This document shows positions 1-9,381 of a DNA stretch of 64,000 bases, piece after piece. Numbering within the stretch: the first letter of the stretch is position 1; each line of letters opens with the position of its first letter. The notes beneath the pieces are model-generated. The model did no database searches, had not been told where the DNA came from, and saw nothing but the letters and a program-made list of their open reading frames with translations. A program made the position numbers and the translations under genes. Source of the stretch: Aeromonas australiensis (GTDB taxonomy: Bacteria > Pseudomonadota > Gammaproteobacteria > Enterobacterales > Aeromonadaceae); the NCBI RefSeq assembly GCF_000819725.1, contig NZ_CDDH01000051.1:62001-126000 (forward strand), written 5' to 3'.

Positions 1-580
1 AAACAACCCGGATGGCATTGATATCAAGAAGCACAAGGACGAAAACGGCTGGCCGCTGGATGCGGTGGCGTTCCACCCCTATTTTACCGTCAAGGATATG
101 ATCGGTGTGGCGGGCTTCCTGTTTTTCTTCTGTGCCATCATCTTCTTCAAGCCGGATATGTGGGGGTACTTCCTCGAGAAGCCGAACTTTGAAGTGGCTA
201 ATGGCTTGAAAACCCCGGAGCACATTGCACCAGTCTGGTATTTCACTCCCTTCTACGCCATTTTGCGCGCGGTGCCGGACAAGCTGCTTGGTGTCATCAT
301 GATGGGCCTCTCCATCGTGGTATTGTTCCTGCTGCCTTGGCTGGATCGCTGCAAGGTACGTTCGGTTCGCTATCGCAGTACCCTGCACAAGTTGAACATC
401 GCCCAGTTTGTGGTCTGCTTTATCATCCTGGGGGTGCTTGGGGTGTTGCCATCGACGCCGACACTGACACTGGTTGCTCAAGTCTGTTCACTGGGATACT
501 TCGGGTTCTTTGTCCTGCTGTTTTTCTATAGCAAGAATGAAAGTACCAAGCCGCTGCCAGAGAGGGTGACATTTAAATGA
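1..580 (+). CDS. petB: Cytochrome b of the bc1 complex, C-terminal part (partial at window start)
   Basis: The reading frame is open from base 2, so the gene begins upstream of the window; about 192 C-terminal residues are present. Several long hydrophobic stretches (for example GVAGFLFFFCAIIFF and FVVCFIILGVLGVLP) are membrane helices, and a FxxPDxWG-like segment with HIAPVWYF is typical of the C-terminal quinol-oxidation half of cytochrome b. The protein carries hemes bL and bH in the ubiquinol:cytochrome c oxidoreductase. Its stop overlaps the start of the cytochrome c1 gene by four bases, which supports a petABC operon whose Rieske gene lies outside the window. The heme-ligating histidines are upstream and cannot be seen. 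Confidence 0.93.
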   Translation, partial: NNPDGIDIKKHKDENGWPLDAVAFHPYFTVKDMIGVAGFLFFFCAIIFFKPDMWGYFLEKPNFEVANGLKTPEHIAPVWYFTPFYAILRAVPDKLLGVIMMGLSIVVLFLLPWLDRCKVRSVRYRSTLHKLNIAQFVVCFIILGVLGVLPSTPTLTLVAQVCSLGYFGFFVLLFFYSKNESTKPLPERVTFK

Positions 581-1311
581 AAAAAATAATATTTGCAGTG
601 CTGGCCCTGCTGCCTGGTTTGGTGATGGCTGCGGGCAGCAGTTTCCCGCTGGAGAAGGCCAATTATGACCTTGCTGACAAGGCCTCCTTGCAGCGTGGCG
701 TTGCGACCTTCATGAATTACTGTGCCGGTTGCCACTCGACCCAGTATCAGCGTTATAACCGGGTCGCCGAAGACTTGGGCATCCCTGAAGATCTGATGAA
801 AGAAAACCTGATCTTCACTGACGCCAAAGTCGGTGATCTGATGAAGATAGCGATGTCCGAGACAGATGCCGCCAAGTGGTTTGGTGCCCCCCCTCCCGAC
901 CTTACCTTGGTTGCCAGGGTGCGTGGTGCGGATTGGATCTACACCTATCTGCGTTCCTTTTATGTGGATGAGAGCCGTCCGTTTGGGGTGAACAACGCGG
1001 TATTCCCGTCCGTGGGTATGCCCCATGTACTGGAGCCGCTGCAGGGCACCCCCCGTGCGGAGTTCGCCACACACACGGTCGATGGAGTGGAAACCGCACA
1101 GGTTGTCAGCATCAAATCTGACGGTAATGGTGAAATGGATGACGAAGAGTATGATCAGACGGTACGGGATCTGGTAAACTTCTTGGTCTACTCTGCTGAA
1201 CCGATGCAACAGGAGCGTGAACGTATGGGCTTCTGGGTGCTTGGTTTCATCGCAATCTTCTTCATCTTTACTGTGCTGTTGAAGAAGGAATTCTGGCGCG
1301 ACGTTCACTAA
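577..1311 (+). CDS. petC: Cytochrome c1 of the bc1 complex
   Basis: A protein of 244 residues. It starts with a Sec signal peptide (MKKIIFAVLALLPGLVMA), then has a CAGCH heme c attachment motif near residue 50, and ends with a membrane anchor (GFWVLGFIAIFFIFTVLL) followed by a short cytoplasmic tail. This is the usual cytochrome c1 layout: periplasmic heme domain held by a C-terminal helix, passing electrons from the Rieske protein to soluble cytochrome c. The ATG overlaps the petB stop, implying translational coupling. A hairpin with a T-rich tail follows the stop and probably ends the operon. Confidence 0.95.
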   Translation: MKKIIFAVLALLPGLVMAAGSSFPLEKANYDLADKASLQRGVATFMNYCAGCHSTQYQRYNRVAEDLGIPEDLMKENLIFTDAKVGDLMKIAMSETDAAKWFGAPPPDLTLVARVRGADWIYTYLRSFYVDESRPFGVNNAVFPSVGMPHVLEPLQGTPRAEFATHTVDGVETAQVVSIKSDGNGEMDDEEYDQTVRDLVNFLVYSAEPMQQERERMGFWVLGFIAIFFIFTVLLKKEFWRDVH

Positions 1312-1338
1312 GCGACCAGATCCGGGTAATATAATGCA

Positions 1339-1382
1339 CGGCAATGAAGACCAAGAGGCTTCATTGCCGTTTCTGCTTTTTA
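1339..1382 (+). terminator. Putative intrinsic terminator after petC
   Basis: Perfect 11-bp stem (CGGCAATGAAG pairing with CTTCATTGCCG) followed by a T-rich stretch, located between petC and sspA. A TATAAT hexamer at 1330-1335 just upstream could be a -10 element for sspA, but no convincing -35 is seen. Confidence 0.65.
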
Positions 1383-1398
1383 ATGACGGGAGGGTTCA

Positions 1399-2028
1399 AT
1401 GGCTGTAGCTGCCAATAAGCGTTCGGTAATGACGCTGTTTTCCGGTGCCAACGATATGTTCAGCCATCAGGTGCGTATTGTCCTGGCGGAGAAGGGTGTT
1501 AGCGTGGATATCTGCCAGGTTGACCCTGCCAATCTGCCGGATGAGCTGGCCGAGCTGAACCCGTACAACTCTGTACCGACCTTGGTTGATCGTGAGCTGG
1601 CTCTCTACACCTCGCGCATCATCATGGAGTATCTGGACGAACGTTTCCCGCATCCGCCCCTGATGCCTGTTTACCCGGTTGCCCGCGGTAACAGCCGTCT
1701 GATGATGCACCGCATCGAGCTGGACTGGTACTCGCTGGCCGACAGGATCATGGCCGGTACCGATGCTGAAGCGGCACGCAACGAACTGCGTGATAACCTG
1801 CTGGCCATCGCGCCGATCTTCGGTGAAATGCCCTACTTCATGAGCGAAGAGTTTGGTCTGGTGGATTGCTACATGGCCCCGCTGCTGTGGCGTCTGCCGA
1901 GCCTGGGGATCGACCTGACCGGTCGTGGCGCCAAAGAGCTGAAGGCCTACATGGTTCGTCTGTTCGAACGTGAGTCCTTCCAGGCTTCTCTGACCGAAGC
2001 CGAACGCGAGATCCGTGCTGGCGTATGA
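1399..2028 (+). CDS. sspA: Stringent starvation protein A
   Basis: A protein of 209 residues with a glutathione-S-transferase-like fold: an N-terminal thioredoxin-like part ([20 protein letters not shown], followed by [12 protein letters not shown] containing the cis-proline segment) and a helical C-terminal part. SspA binds RNA polymerase and alters promoter use during starvation and acid stress; it has no expected GST activity. A good ribosome binding site (GGGAGGG) precedes the ATG. The sspB start overlaps its stop, the conserved sspAB arrangement. Confidence 0.95.
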   Translation: MAVAANKRSVMTLFSGANDMFSHQVRIVLAEKGVSVDICQVDPANLPDELAELNPYNSVPTLVDRELALYTSRIIMEYLDERFPHPPLMPVYPVARGNSRLMMHRIELDWYSLADRIMAGTDAEAARNELRDNLLAIAPIFGEMPYFMSEEFGLVDCYMAPLLWRLPSLGIDLTGRGAKELKAYMVRLFERESFQASLTEAEREIRAGV

Positions 2029-2450
2029 GCATGGAACCGACAATGACACCGAGCCGCCCGTACCTGTTACGGGCGTTCTTTGACTGGTTGCTGGATAATG
2101 ACCTGACCCCCCATCTGGTGGTCAACGTCAACATTCCCCATGTGATGGTGCCGATGCAGTTTGCTCAGGACGGGCAGATAGTGCTGAACATCGCGCCCCG
2201 TGCCGTGATGCAATTTCACATGGATAACGAGGCTATCAGCTTCAGTGCCCGCTTTGGCGGGGTCTCCCAACAGGTCTATATCCCGATGGCTGCTGTGCTG
2301 GCTATTCATGCCCGGGAGAACGGCGTGGGCACCATGTTCCCACCCGAGCCGGGTTACGATATCTGGCTGGAGCAGGCTGAAGCGCCGGTGGAGCCTGAGC
2401 CGGAACCGCCGCGTCCAAGCGGTCGTCCTACTCTGAAAGTCATCAAATAA
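2025..2450 (+). CDS. sspB: Stringent starvation protein B, ClpXP adaptor
   Basis: A protein of 141 residues. The N-terminal domain ([42 protein letters not shown]) matches the SspB fold that binds ssrA-tagged proteins. The C-terminus [11 protein letters not shown] corresponds to the ClpX-docking tail. The flexible linker is shorter and Pro/Glu-rich compared with the 165-residue E. coli protein. It tethers ssrA-tagged substrates to ClpXP. The ATG overlaps the sspA stop by four bases; a downstream ATG at 2043 is a possible alternative start. Confidence 0.95.
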   Translation: MSMEPTMTPSRPYLLRAFFDWLLDNDLTPHLVVNVNIPHVMVPMQFAQDGQIVLNIAPRAVMQFHMDNEAISFSARFGGVSQQVYIPMAAVLAIHARENGVGTMFPPEPGYDIWLEQAEAPVEPEPEPPRPSGRPTLKVIK

Positions 2451-2479
2451 AAAACGCAGCCGATTGGCTGCGTTTTTTT
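2448..2479. terminator. Bidirectional intrinsic terminator between sspB and dolP
   Basis: Stem CGCAGCC/GGCTGCG with a GATT loop, an A-run on the left and a T-run on the right. It lies between two convergent genes and can serve both strands. Confidence 0.85.
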
Positions 2480-2494
2480 ATGTGCGCCCGGGGA

Positions 2495-3073
2495 TTAGTT
2501 CTGGGCGAATTCGAAGGCCTTGATCACACGCTTCACACCGCTAACGTGGCGGGCGATGTTGACTGCTTGCTCCCCCTCCTGGCGGGTCACCAGACCAATC
2601 AGGAACACCTCGCCGTTCTCGGTGACTACCTTGACCTTGGTACTGTCGAAGTTCTTGGTGCCGAACATGTCGGCTTTCACCTTGGAGGTGATCCAGGAGT
2701 CATTGCTGCGAGTGGTGAAACTGGCAGGTTGGCCGATGCGCAATTCGTTGTAGACGTGGCGAACCCCTTCGATGCGACTGACAATCTTGCCCGCCTCAAT
2801 CTTGTAAACGTCAGAAGGTGTCTGGCCGACCAGCAGGACGCGGCCATTGTTGCTGTAGACGCTGATCTTGCTTGCTGCGCTGAGGGGTTTGTTGTCGGCC
2901 AGCAGATTGGCTGCTTTCAGCTCGATGGTCTGGTCATCCCATTGCGCGCCCAGGGTTCGGCGATCGCCAGAAGCCTTGGCAGTCCCTGCTGCGCCGCCAA
3001 CGACCACAGCTGCACAACCTTGCAGCAGCAGAGTGCTGATCAACAGACCGAGCAGGATAGTTTGCTTTGTCAT
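2495..3073 (-). CDS. dolP: Dual-BON-domain outer membrane lipoprotein
   Basis: A protein of 192 residues from the ATG at 3073; an upstream in-frame ATG would extend into diaA and is not favoured. The N-terminus MTKQTILLGLLISTLLLQGC has a lipobox (LLQGC), so the mature protein is a lipoprotein. Two BON domains follow, roughly residues 45-115 and 120-190, each with the alternating G-V/G-E pattern (NNGRVLLVGQ; ENGEVFLIGL). DolP (YraP) supports outer membrane integrity and BAM function at division sites in E. coli. It is the last gene of the leftward lpoA-yraN-diaA-dolP set. Confidence 0.93.
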   Translation of the reverse strand: MTKQTILLGLLISTLLLQGCAAVVVGGAAGTAKASGDRRTLGAQWDDQTIELKAANLLADNKPLSAASKISVYSNNGRVLLVGQTPSDVYKIEAGKIVSRIEGVRHVYNELRIGQPASFTTRSNDSWITSKVKADMFGTKNFDSTKVKVVTENGEVFLIGLVTRQEGEQAVNIARHVSGVKRVIKAFEFAQN

Positions 3074-3077
3074 GGTT

Positions 3078-3668
3078 TCAATCTTCCTGTTGCGGGAAAA
3101 GTGTCTGGTCGATGAGATCACACAGGCAGTGCAGGGTCAACAGGTTCACCTCCAGAATGCGAGGCCGACGGGCGGATGGCACGCGGATCTCCACATCGTT
3201 CGGACCGAGCAGACCTGCCATTTCGCCACCGTCCCCCCCGCTCAGCACCACTATGGTCATGTCGCGGGAGAGGGCAGCCTCGGCGGCCTTGATCAGGCTG
3301 CGGCTGTGGCCGGAAGTGGTGATGACCACCAGGATGTCGCCAGGCTGGCCCAGCGCGCGGATCTGCTTGGCGTAGACCTCTTCAAAACCGTGATCGGTGG
3401 CGATGGCGCTGATGGTCGCCATGTCCGGGGTCAGGGCCATACCGGGCAGGGAGGGGCGCTGGGTCTCGTAGCAGTTGACCAGCTCGGAGATGAATAGTTG
3501 CGCCAGTGCGGCAGAAGGACCGTTACCGCATGCCAGCACCTTGTGGCCATTGAGCAGGCAGATGGTGATCATCTGGGCTGCAGTATGGATGGCATCCGGC
3601 AGCGCCTCGGCAGCGGCTATCTTGGTCTGGATGCTTTCGGTGTAGTTCTCTTTGATGCGGTCAGTCAT
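3078..3668 (-). CDS. diaA: DnaA initiator-associating protein DiaA (SIS domain)
   Basis: A protein of 196 residues made of one SIS phosphosugar-binding domain. [14 protein letters not shown] and [15 protein letters not shown] are the two characteristic SIS segments. Length and sequence follow E. coli DiaA closely ([43 protein letters not shown]). DiaA tetramers bind DnaA and promote timely initiation at oriC. The close relative GmhA (heptose isomerase) is the main alternative, but the lpoA-yraN-diaA-dolP order supports DiaA. Only four bases separate its stop from the dolP start. Confidence 0.92.
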   Translation of the reverse strand: MTDRIKENYTESIQTKIAAAEALPDAIHTAAQMITICLLNGHKVLACGNGPSAALAQLFISELVNCYETQRPSLPGMALTPDMATISAIATDHGFEEVYAKQIRALGQPGDILVVITTSGHSRSLIKAAEAALSRDMTIVVLSGGDGGEMAGLLGPNDVEIRVPSARRPRILEVNLLTLHCLCDLIDQTLFPQQED

Positions 3669-3677
3669 AGGGTCCTC

Positions 3678-4070
3678 TTAAAATGCGTTCTGGATCCAGG
3701 CTGGCTGGTCGCCCTCGAACGCAATCACATCGAATCGGCAGGCCTGATGGGCCTCGTTGATGGCATGTTGCTTCAAATAGTGGCGCGCTGCCAGCACGAT
3801 CTTGTGCTGTTTGCTGCGGGTGACCGAGCTGGCGGCCCCGCCATGGCTACCAGTGGCCCGGTAGCGCACCTCAACAAACACCAGGGTCTGGCCCTGGTGC
3901 ATGATGAGATCTATTTCACCGCCACGGCAGCGATAGTTGCGAGCTACCGGTTGCAGGCCCCGGGCCTGCAACCAGCGTTCAGCGACTTGTTCAAAGTGCT
4001 GTCCCTTGCTCGTCGGTGAGGGGAACAGGCTCGGCAACTGCTGGCGCATTCGTTTCCATAGTTCCTTCAT
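3678..4070 (-). CDS. yraN: UPF0102 family protein YraN
   Basis: A protein of 130 residues from the ATG at 4070, which has AGGAG eight bases upstream. The core (ARNYRCRGGEIDLIMHQGQTLVFVEVRYR) has the E-x-D...V-F-V-E-V-(K/R) signature of the UPF0102/YraN endonuclease-like fold (restriction endonuclease superfamily). The cellular role of YraN is not established; a nuclease or Holliday-junction-related function is only inferred from the fold. It lies inside the lpoA operon and overlaps the lpoA end, which implies co-translation. Confidence 0.9.
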   Translation of the reverse strand: MKELWKRMRQQLPSLFPSPTSKGQHFEQVAERWLQARGLQPVARNYRCRGGEIDLIMHQGQTLVFVEVRYRATGSHGGAASSVTRSKQHKIVLAARHYLKQHAINEAHQACRFDVIAFEGDQPAWIQNAF

Positions 4071-5898
4071 TGGAGGGCTCCTCCAGTTGCTGAGCGGCGT
4101 TCTCATCGATCAGCTTGCCGTTCTGGTAAGTGCCCCAGCTCAACATTCGCACGATATTACCTTTGGCATCGACACTCAGTTGGCCGCTCATGCCCGCTTG
4201 TTGCATGCCACCTACTTTGCGCATCTGCTGCAGGTTTTCAGCCAGGCTGACGGCATCGTAGCCCATGGCAAACAGACGCAGCAGGTCACCCTGGGTTTGT
4301 GGCCAGAGCAGGGTAATCTGTTCACGCTGTCTCTCATAACCACCAAGCAGCAGCGGCATATCGGCGATATGCATGCCGTTGAGCTCGGAAGCCACTTCGG
4401 TAGCTGCGCTGTCATAACCACGGGCTCCGGTAAAGATCGGCAGGCTGCCCATCGGATTGACCGAGATATCCACATAGGGTTTGATCATCCGGGTTTCCAG
4501 GCTGTTGGCTACCACGTAAACGGCATCGATACTGCGCGGTGCGGCATCAGAGAGTTGCACTACCTCGCCAGCACGGGCGGTAGAGCGGCCGCTCAGGGCA
4601 TTCTTGACCATCCCCTGCACTTCGTTGCGGGCACCGAAGGTGGCAACCACCGGCTTATCCTGGCTCAGGGTGGCCCAGCTCTGCTCGAACGCCTTGATGC
4701 TGCTGTAACCGATCCGCCCCTGGGCGGCGATCAGCAGTGGTTTGCGGTAGCCCTGGGTGTAAAGGTACTGGGCTGCCTGCGCGGCGTCTGCAGCGGCAGA
4801 GAGGGAGAAGTAGTAGGTGGTGTCGTTGACGATCGGCTGGTCCAGCTCGTTGAGTGCCAGTACCGGCACGGTCGGATTGGCCTTTAGCAGCTCCTCGACC
4901 CGGTCTTTCAGCAGCGGGCCGATGATCATGTCAGCCCCTTCCTGAATTGCCTGCTTGTAAAGATCGCCGATCGACCTGCCCTGGGTGTCGTAGAAGTTCA
5001 GGGTAAACTGCCCCTGATTTTCCTTATAAGACATCAGCATACCGTTACGGATAGCTGCGCCCTGCGGCTCCAGATTGCCTGAAAGGGGGAGCAGCACCGC
5101 GATCTGCTGTACCGAGGTGCTTGCAGTGGCCGCCAGATCGCCCAATCCCGCCGGCATATCTTTCTGGGCCGGATGGTTGGGGAAGTCACGCTTCCAGCCT
5201 GCCAGCTGCCGCGCCAGCAGGTTCGGCTGGGCGCCAAACTCGTTGACCAGTGCCGCCAGACGCAACCAGCCGGTGGTCACATCGGGTGTCGGAGCCTCTT
5301 CCAGCGCTTGCAGGGTGGAAGGGGTCATGCTTTTGAGCAACGACCAGATCTGCTGATGGTTGGTCGCCAGCTCACTCTGATTGAGATAGGGCTCCATTGC
5401 AATCAACGACTTGGCGGCGCCAAACTTGTTATTGATATCGAGTTGCAGCACCACCCTTTGGCGATACCAGTTTTTCTGGGTATCGGCGTCCAATGCCACC
5501 GCGGGTTTTCCTTCCAGCAGGATCAGTGCTTGATTGGCGTGCCCCTGAGCCAGCAACAGATGGGCTTGCAGCAGTTGTAGCTGTGCCTTCTGGGCGGGGT
5601 CTTTGGCCTGCTTTTGCAGTTGCTGGAACAGCGCAGAAGCCGGTTGGGTCTGGCCCAGAGCCAGATAACTGCGTGCCGCCAGCATCTGCCAGGTAAAGGC
5701 TTCGGCTGGCTTGGCCGGATCAACCTGCTCAAGATACCACTGGGCATTCTTGGTCAGATTGGCGAACGCAGAGGGCATCTCTGCCTTCCCTGACGGTTGA
5801 TTGGGCTCCGACGCACAGGCGGCGAGCAGTACTGCCGCGAGTATGATGCCGAAGAGTCGTGATACACTTAGCTGCTTTGTAACCCGGTTCAAGTTCAT
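3991..5898 (-). CDS. lpoA: Penicillin-binding protein activator LpoA (outer membrane lipoprotein)
   Basis: A protein of 635 residues from the ATG at 5898. The leader ends in a lipobox (LLAACAS), so it is exported and lipidated. The N-terminal third is TPR-like helical repeats (WQMLAARSYLALGQTQPASA; LQAHLLLAQGHANQALILL). The C-terminal two thirds is a periplasmic-binding-protein-like LppC domain (QIAVLLPLSGNLEPQGAAIR; GADMIIGPLLKDRVEELL; LPIFTGARGYDS). LpoA reaches through the peptidoglycan to activate the bifunctional synthase PBP1A. It is divergent from rsmI, the conserved arrangement. An in-frame ATG at 5925 is an alternative start; neither has a strong ribosome binding site. Confidence 0.92.
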   Translation of the reverse strand: MNLNRVTKQLSVSRLFGIILAAVLLAACASEPNQPSGKAEMPSAFANLTKNAQWYLEQVDPAKPAEAFTWQMLAARSYLALGQTQPASALFQQLQKQAKDPAQKAQLQLLQAHLLLAQGHANQALILLEGKPAVALDADTQKNWYRQRVVLQLDINNKFGAAKSLIAMEPYLNQSELATNHQQIWSLLKSMTPSTLQALEEAPTPDVTTGWLRLAALVNEFGAQPNLLARQLAGWKRDFPNHPAQKDMPAGLGDLAATASTSVQQIAVLLPLSGNLEPQGAAIRNGMLMSYKENQGQFTLNFYDTQGRSIGDLYKQAIQEGADMIIGPLLKDRVEELLKANPTVPVLALNELDQPIVNDTTYYFSLSAAADAAQAAQYLYTQGYRKPLLIAAQGRIGYSSIKAFEQSWATLSQDKPVVATFGARNEVQGMVKNALSGRSTARAGEVVQLSDAAPRSIDAVYVVANSLETRMIKPYVDISVNPMGSLPIFTGARGYDSAATEVASELNGMHIADMPLLLGGYERQREQITLLWPQTQGDLLRLFAMGYDAVSLAENLQQMRKVGGMQQAGMSGQLSVDAKGNIVRMLSWGTYQNGKLIDENAAQQLEEPSNEGTMETNAPAVAEPVPLTDEQGTAL

Positions 5899-5977
5899 TC
5901 CCCGACCAGTGTTGAAGTTCCCCATAGTGTAAACGGGCCAATATGGCGACACAATTGTCGGGGCACTCGGAGATCCC

Positions 5978-6811
5978 ATGAGTGACATCCCAACCCTGTA
6001 TATAGTCCCCACTCCGATCGGCAATCTGGCGGACATCACCCAGCGTGCATTGGACATTTTACGCAGTGTCGATCTGGTGGCAGCCGAAGATACCCGTCAT
6101 ACCGGTATCTTGCTCAGCCACTACCAAATCTCGGTGCCGACCTTCGCCCTGCACGATCACAACGAGCAGCAGAAAGCCGATGTACTGATCGGCCGGATAA
6201 AAGAGGGCAAGAGTGTTGCGCTGGTCTCCGATGCCGGCACTCCGCTCATCAGCGACCCCGGTTATCACTTGGTCACCCGCTGTCGTGACGCCGGGGTCAA
6301 GGTGGTGCCGCTGCCCGGCCCCTGTGCTGCTATTACAGCCCTGAGTGCAGCCGGTCTGCCCACCGATCGTTTTGCCTTTGAAGGCTTTCTGCCTGCCAAG
6401 AGCAAGGGACGTGACGATCGTCTGCAAGCGGTTATCGAAGATACCCGCTCGCTGGTGTTCTACGAGTCGCCCCGTCGGGTGCAGGATACAGTAGAAGCGA
6501 TTGCTCGCATTCTTGGTGAGCGCCAGGTGGTGGTGTGCCGCGAGCTGACCAAGACTTTTGAGTCGATCCATGGTCTGCCTGCGTCCGAAATGCTGAGCTG
6601 GCTTGGTGAGGATGATAACCGCTGCCGCGGCGAGATCGTGCTGGTCGTGGCTGGCGCCTCAAAAGAGGAAGAAGATCTGCCGGCTGAGGCGATCCGAACC
6701 CTTGGGTTGCTGGTAGCCGAGTTGCCACTGAAAAAAGCGGCCGCCCTGACCGCCGAGATCCACAGCGTAAAGAAGAATGCCCTCTACAAATACGGTCTCG
6801 AGCACTATTAA
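5978..6811 (+). CDS. rsmI: 16S rRNA (cytidine-1402-2'-O)-methyltransferase
   Basis: A protein of 277 residues of the tetrapyrrole methylase fold. Motifs: [19 protein letters not shown] near the start, AAEDTRHTG around residue 35, [16 protein letters not shown] around residue 85, and [16 protein letters not shown] around residue 110. RsmI 2'-O-methylates C1402 of 16S rRNA, working with RsmH, whose gene lies about 6 kb downstream at 13099. It is transcribed away from lpoA and toward rnpB. Confidence 0.95.
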   Translation: MSDIPTLYIVPTPIGNLADITQRALDILRSVDLVAAEDTRHTGILLSHYQISVPTFALHDHNEQQKADVLIGRIKEGKSVALVSDAGTPLISDPGYHLVTRCRDAGVKVVPLPGPCAAITALSAAGLPTDRFAFEGFLPAKSKGRDDRLQAVIEDTRSLVFYESPRRVQDTVEAIARILGERQVVVCRELTKTFESIHGLPASEMLSWLGEDDNRCRGEIVLVVAGASKEEEDLPAEAIRTLGLLVAELPLKKAAALTAEIHSVKKNALYKYGLEHY

Positions 6812-6834
6812 TTGCTGTAAGCGGGAATTGCCGG

Positions 6835-6864
6835 TTTACCCCATGCATATTGCAAGGCTATAAT
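6835..6864 (+). promoter_or_regulatory. Putative sigma70 promoter of rnpB
   Basis: A perfect -10 hexamer TATAAT (6859-6864) lies about 10 bases before the inferred 5' end of rnpB. A partial -35 TTTACC (6835-6840) is spaced 18 bp from it. A GC-rich discriminator follows the -10, as expected for a stable RNA gene. Confidence 0.6.
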
Positions 6865-6873
6865 CCGCGCCTC

Positions 6874-7261
<388 letters not shown>

Positions 7262-7271
7262 ATTTCAAATC

Positions 7272-7301
7272 AAAGGCTTAGCGGTAAAACGCTAGGCCTT
7301 T
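7272..7301 (+). terminator. Element-borne hairpin directly downstream of rnpB
   Basis: Twelve-bp stem (AAAGGCTTAGCG with CGCTAGGCCTTT, one T-G wobble) around a GTAAAA loop, starting 11 bases after the rnpB 3' end. It ends in TTT but has no longer T-run. It may act as a replacement terminator for rnpB or as a stop for read-through into the integrase gene. Confidence 0.45.
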
Positions 7302-7306
7302 GTCAT

Positions 7307-9016
7307 ATGTGCAACAAACTGGGGAACAAAACGGGGAATATCCCCCACTATCTGACCCGCCGTAATGGCGTTTTCTACGCCTGTTTTCGTCTGCCAACAG
7401 CACTTACCGACCGACCAAAAGTGATACGTCGCTCGCTTCAAACCCGCGATGCTGGCTTGGCCCGTTTGCGTCTGGCAAAGTGGTTGCCAATCTTTCAGCA
7501 GATCAAGGAAATGGCGCAGGTGAAGAGTGAAAAGGAGCAGTTAGAGGATCTTGTCCCTTCTATCCAGCGATTGAATGAGCTGACCGCCCAAGATGAACAG
7601 AGCGTGGTCAAGGTGGTGGCTGATCTGAATGCCCCTTTCGAGGATTTCCCAGAAGAAGGACTGTATGCCGAGCAAGATGCCATAGATGACTTTATCGCGC
7701 CGTATCTGCAAGAGAAGCTGACTCTCTTGGAAAGTATTGAGACGGAGTACGATGCCGAGCGGATCTTTGCGCAATCCCCGCTCTCTGGCCTTGATATCGC
7801 CGCTTCTGAGCGGGAAGCCTACAGGGATGAACTCCTTTACCTCAAAGCGCGACTGGCGAAGTTACAGGGGGATTCTGGCCTCTATGACCTGATGCGTAGC
7901 CAACTGGTGGAGCGGTATCTCACCCCTGAACTGGTGGCGTATCGTGAATACGAAGCAGCCAAGGAAGCCCAAGACAAGGTGCTTGCTGTTGTCGCCAGAC
8001 AAAATATTGCAGGTGGGGTTAGTCGTGCTCCTGCCATGACCAAAACATCCCCACTACTATCAGAATCTTATAAAAGCTTTATCAAATTTAAAAAAACTCT
8101 GACGAAAAAAAACATAAAGGATTATGACCGGCATCTTGATTTTACGCTGGCGATGTTAGGTGATATTGAAAGCCACAAAGTTACCAAACAAGCATTACGT
8201 GAATGTCTTGAGGTCTTTCAGCAGATGCCTTTGGGGAATAGATCACCGTATAATCGGCTGAGCATGGCCGAAAAAGTCAGTTTGGCGAAAGCTGGTGAGA
8301 TCCCTGAAGAGCATCTGATTAAGGTGAAAACAGTTATCGAATTACTTAAATTTTATCAGGGACTCTTCAGTGCTTTCCTGACTGATGAACGCGATATTTT
8401 TGAAGTTGCGCCGACAAAAGGACTTAAAAAACCAGAAGGAGATAATGTGAGCTGGGGGGCCTACAACAAGGCACAAGGCCGAAAAATCTATGAATATTGG
8501 TTAGCACAGCCCGATAGCCCCATGCGCTGGGTATTTTTACTGGTGCTTTTTACAGGGATGCGCCGTAGCGAAATCGCCAATGTTTCTCGTGACTCATTAA
8601 AAAAGAATCAGGATTCTGGCCGCTATTACCTGTGGATACAAGAGGGTAAAACTGCTGCCGCAACCCGTCCGGTAACGATAGCGAAAGAGCTTGAGACATT
8701 AGGATTTGTCGAGTATCTCCAACCACTGGATGGAATGCTCTATCCGACGGAAAGACTGAACGACATTACCGAGACTGCGAACAAAGTTCGTCAGTTTCTT
8801 GAGATTGGGGAGACAGAAGAAAATGGTAAAGGTCGCTTGGTGTTCCATAGTTTCCGCCACTCCTTTATTACGTTCAAGCAGGAAAAAAATGTGGATTATC
8901 AGCGTTTGCAACGCTTTGTCGGTCATGAAGGTGTAAGGAGTATTACCACACGCTATACCCACGCTCATATGATCACCGATTATAGTGATATCGCCGATGG
9001 TGCTTGGTGGGTTTAA
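7307..9016 (+). CDS. Site-specific tyrosine recombinase (integrase)
   Basis: A protein of 569 residues from the ATG at 7307; the frame stays open upstream but there it overlaps rnpB. The N-terminal part (IPHYLTRRNGVFYACFRLP) resembles the DUF6538-type start of phage-like integrases. A helical core-binding region lies around residues 245-360. The C-terminal catalytic domain has the full set: Arg about 419 in TGMRRSEI, His514 and Arg517 in HSFRHSF, His540 in VGHEG, and nucleophile Tyr550 in TRYTHAH. The enzyme is probably functional. Its place beside the rnpB-derived repeat identifies it as the integrase that uses this site. Read-through from the rnpB promoter could contribute to its expression. 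Confidence 0.93.
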   Translation: MCNKLGNKTGNIPHYLTRRNGVFYACFRLPTALTDRPKVIRRSLQTRDAGLARLRLAKWLPIFQQIKEMAQVKSEKEQLEDLVPSIQRLNELTAQDEQSVVKVVADLNAPFEDFPEEGLYAEQDAIDDFIAPYLQEKLTLLESIETEYDAERIFAQSPLSGLDIAASEREAYRDELLYLKARLAKLQGDSGLYDLMRSQLVERYLTPELVAYREYEAAKEAQDKVLAVVARQNIAGGVSRAPAMTKTSPLLSESYKSFIKFKKTLTKKNIKDYDRHLDFTLAMLGDIESHKVTKQALRECLEVFQQMPLGNRSPYNRLSMAEKVSLAKAGEIPEEHLIKVKTVIELLKFYQGLFSAFLTDERDIFEVAPTKGLKKPEGDNVSWGAYNKAQGRKIYEYWLAQPDSPMRWVFLLVLFTGMRRSEIANVSRDSLKKNQDSGRYYLWIQEGKTAAATRPVTIAKELETLGFVEYLQPLDGMLYPTERLNDITETANKVRQFLEIGETEENGKGRLVFHSFRHSFITFKQEKNVDYQRLQRFVGHEGVRSITTRYTHAHMITDYSDIADGAWWV

Positions 9017-9071
9017 TTGGTGGGCAAAATCGTAGTAAAAACGCGTTGAATGAGCTGTGTTGCATTTTGTA

Positions 9072-9091
9072 GGGTAGGGTAATACCTACCC
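9072..9091. repeat. Hairpin with GGGTAGG/CCTACCC arms
   Basis: A perfect 7-bp inverted repeat with a GTAATA loop, between the integrase and the Rep-like gene. The same arm sequence recurs in the hairpin at 9981-9997 on the other side of that gene. Confidence 0.7.
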
Positions 9092-9301
9092 ACGCAGTAC
9101 GACACTAAACTCAAGTCTGGTGATTATATGTCCAATTTTATGGTGCATGATAATTTTTCTGGTGAGGAGTTGATTTTTTTAACTTTATTAGTTAACCTCT
9201 ATAACTGAATCAGCAAAAAACAATTCACCCCCATTAAAATATGCTCATCGGCCTTTTTGCCTGTGGGCTTTGCTGTATTCTAAACATAGGTTTTTAATAA
9301 T

Positions 9302-9330
9302 ATCTATAATCTATCTCTATTTATAGATTA
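9302..9330. repeat. Overlapping dyads upstream of the Rep-like gene
   Basis: Two perfect 8-bp inverted repeats are interleaved: 9302-9309 with 9321-9328, and 9308-9315 with 9323-9330. The location just upstream of the gene start suggests an operator. This is inference; no regulator gene is recognised inside the element. Confidence 0.5.
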
Positions 9331-9381
9331 AAGTTAAGTTGAATTGAATGTAAGGAATGACAATATAGATACAGGAGGAAT

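Larger units (their letters stand above)
9017..9381. other. AT-rich non-coding stretch upstream of the Rep-like gene
   Basis: No convincing gene. It holds a hairpin at 9072-9091 (arms GGGTAGG/CCTACCC) and two overlapping 8-bp dyads at 9302-9330 (ATCTATAA/TTATAGAT and TAATCTAT/ATAGATTA), about 60 bases before the next gene, where a repressor could bind. A 26-codon frame at 9128-9208 (MSNFMVHDNF...) has a weak ribosome binding site and is not called. Confidence 0.6.

Noticed and set aside
9128-9208. 26-codon frame between the integrase and the Rep-like gene
   Set aside because: Too short and weakly initiated to support as a gene.
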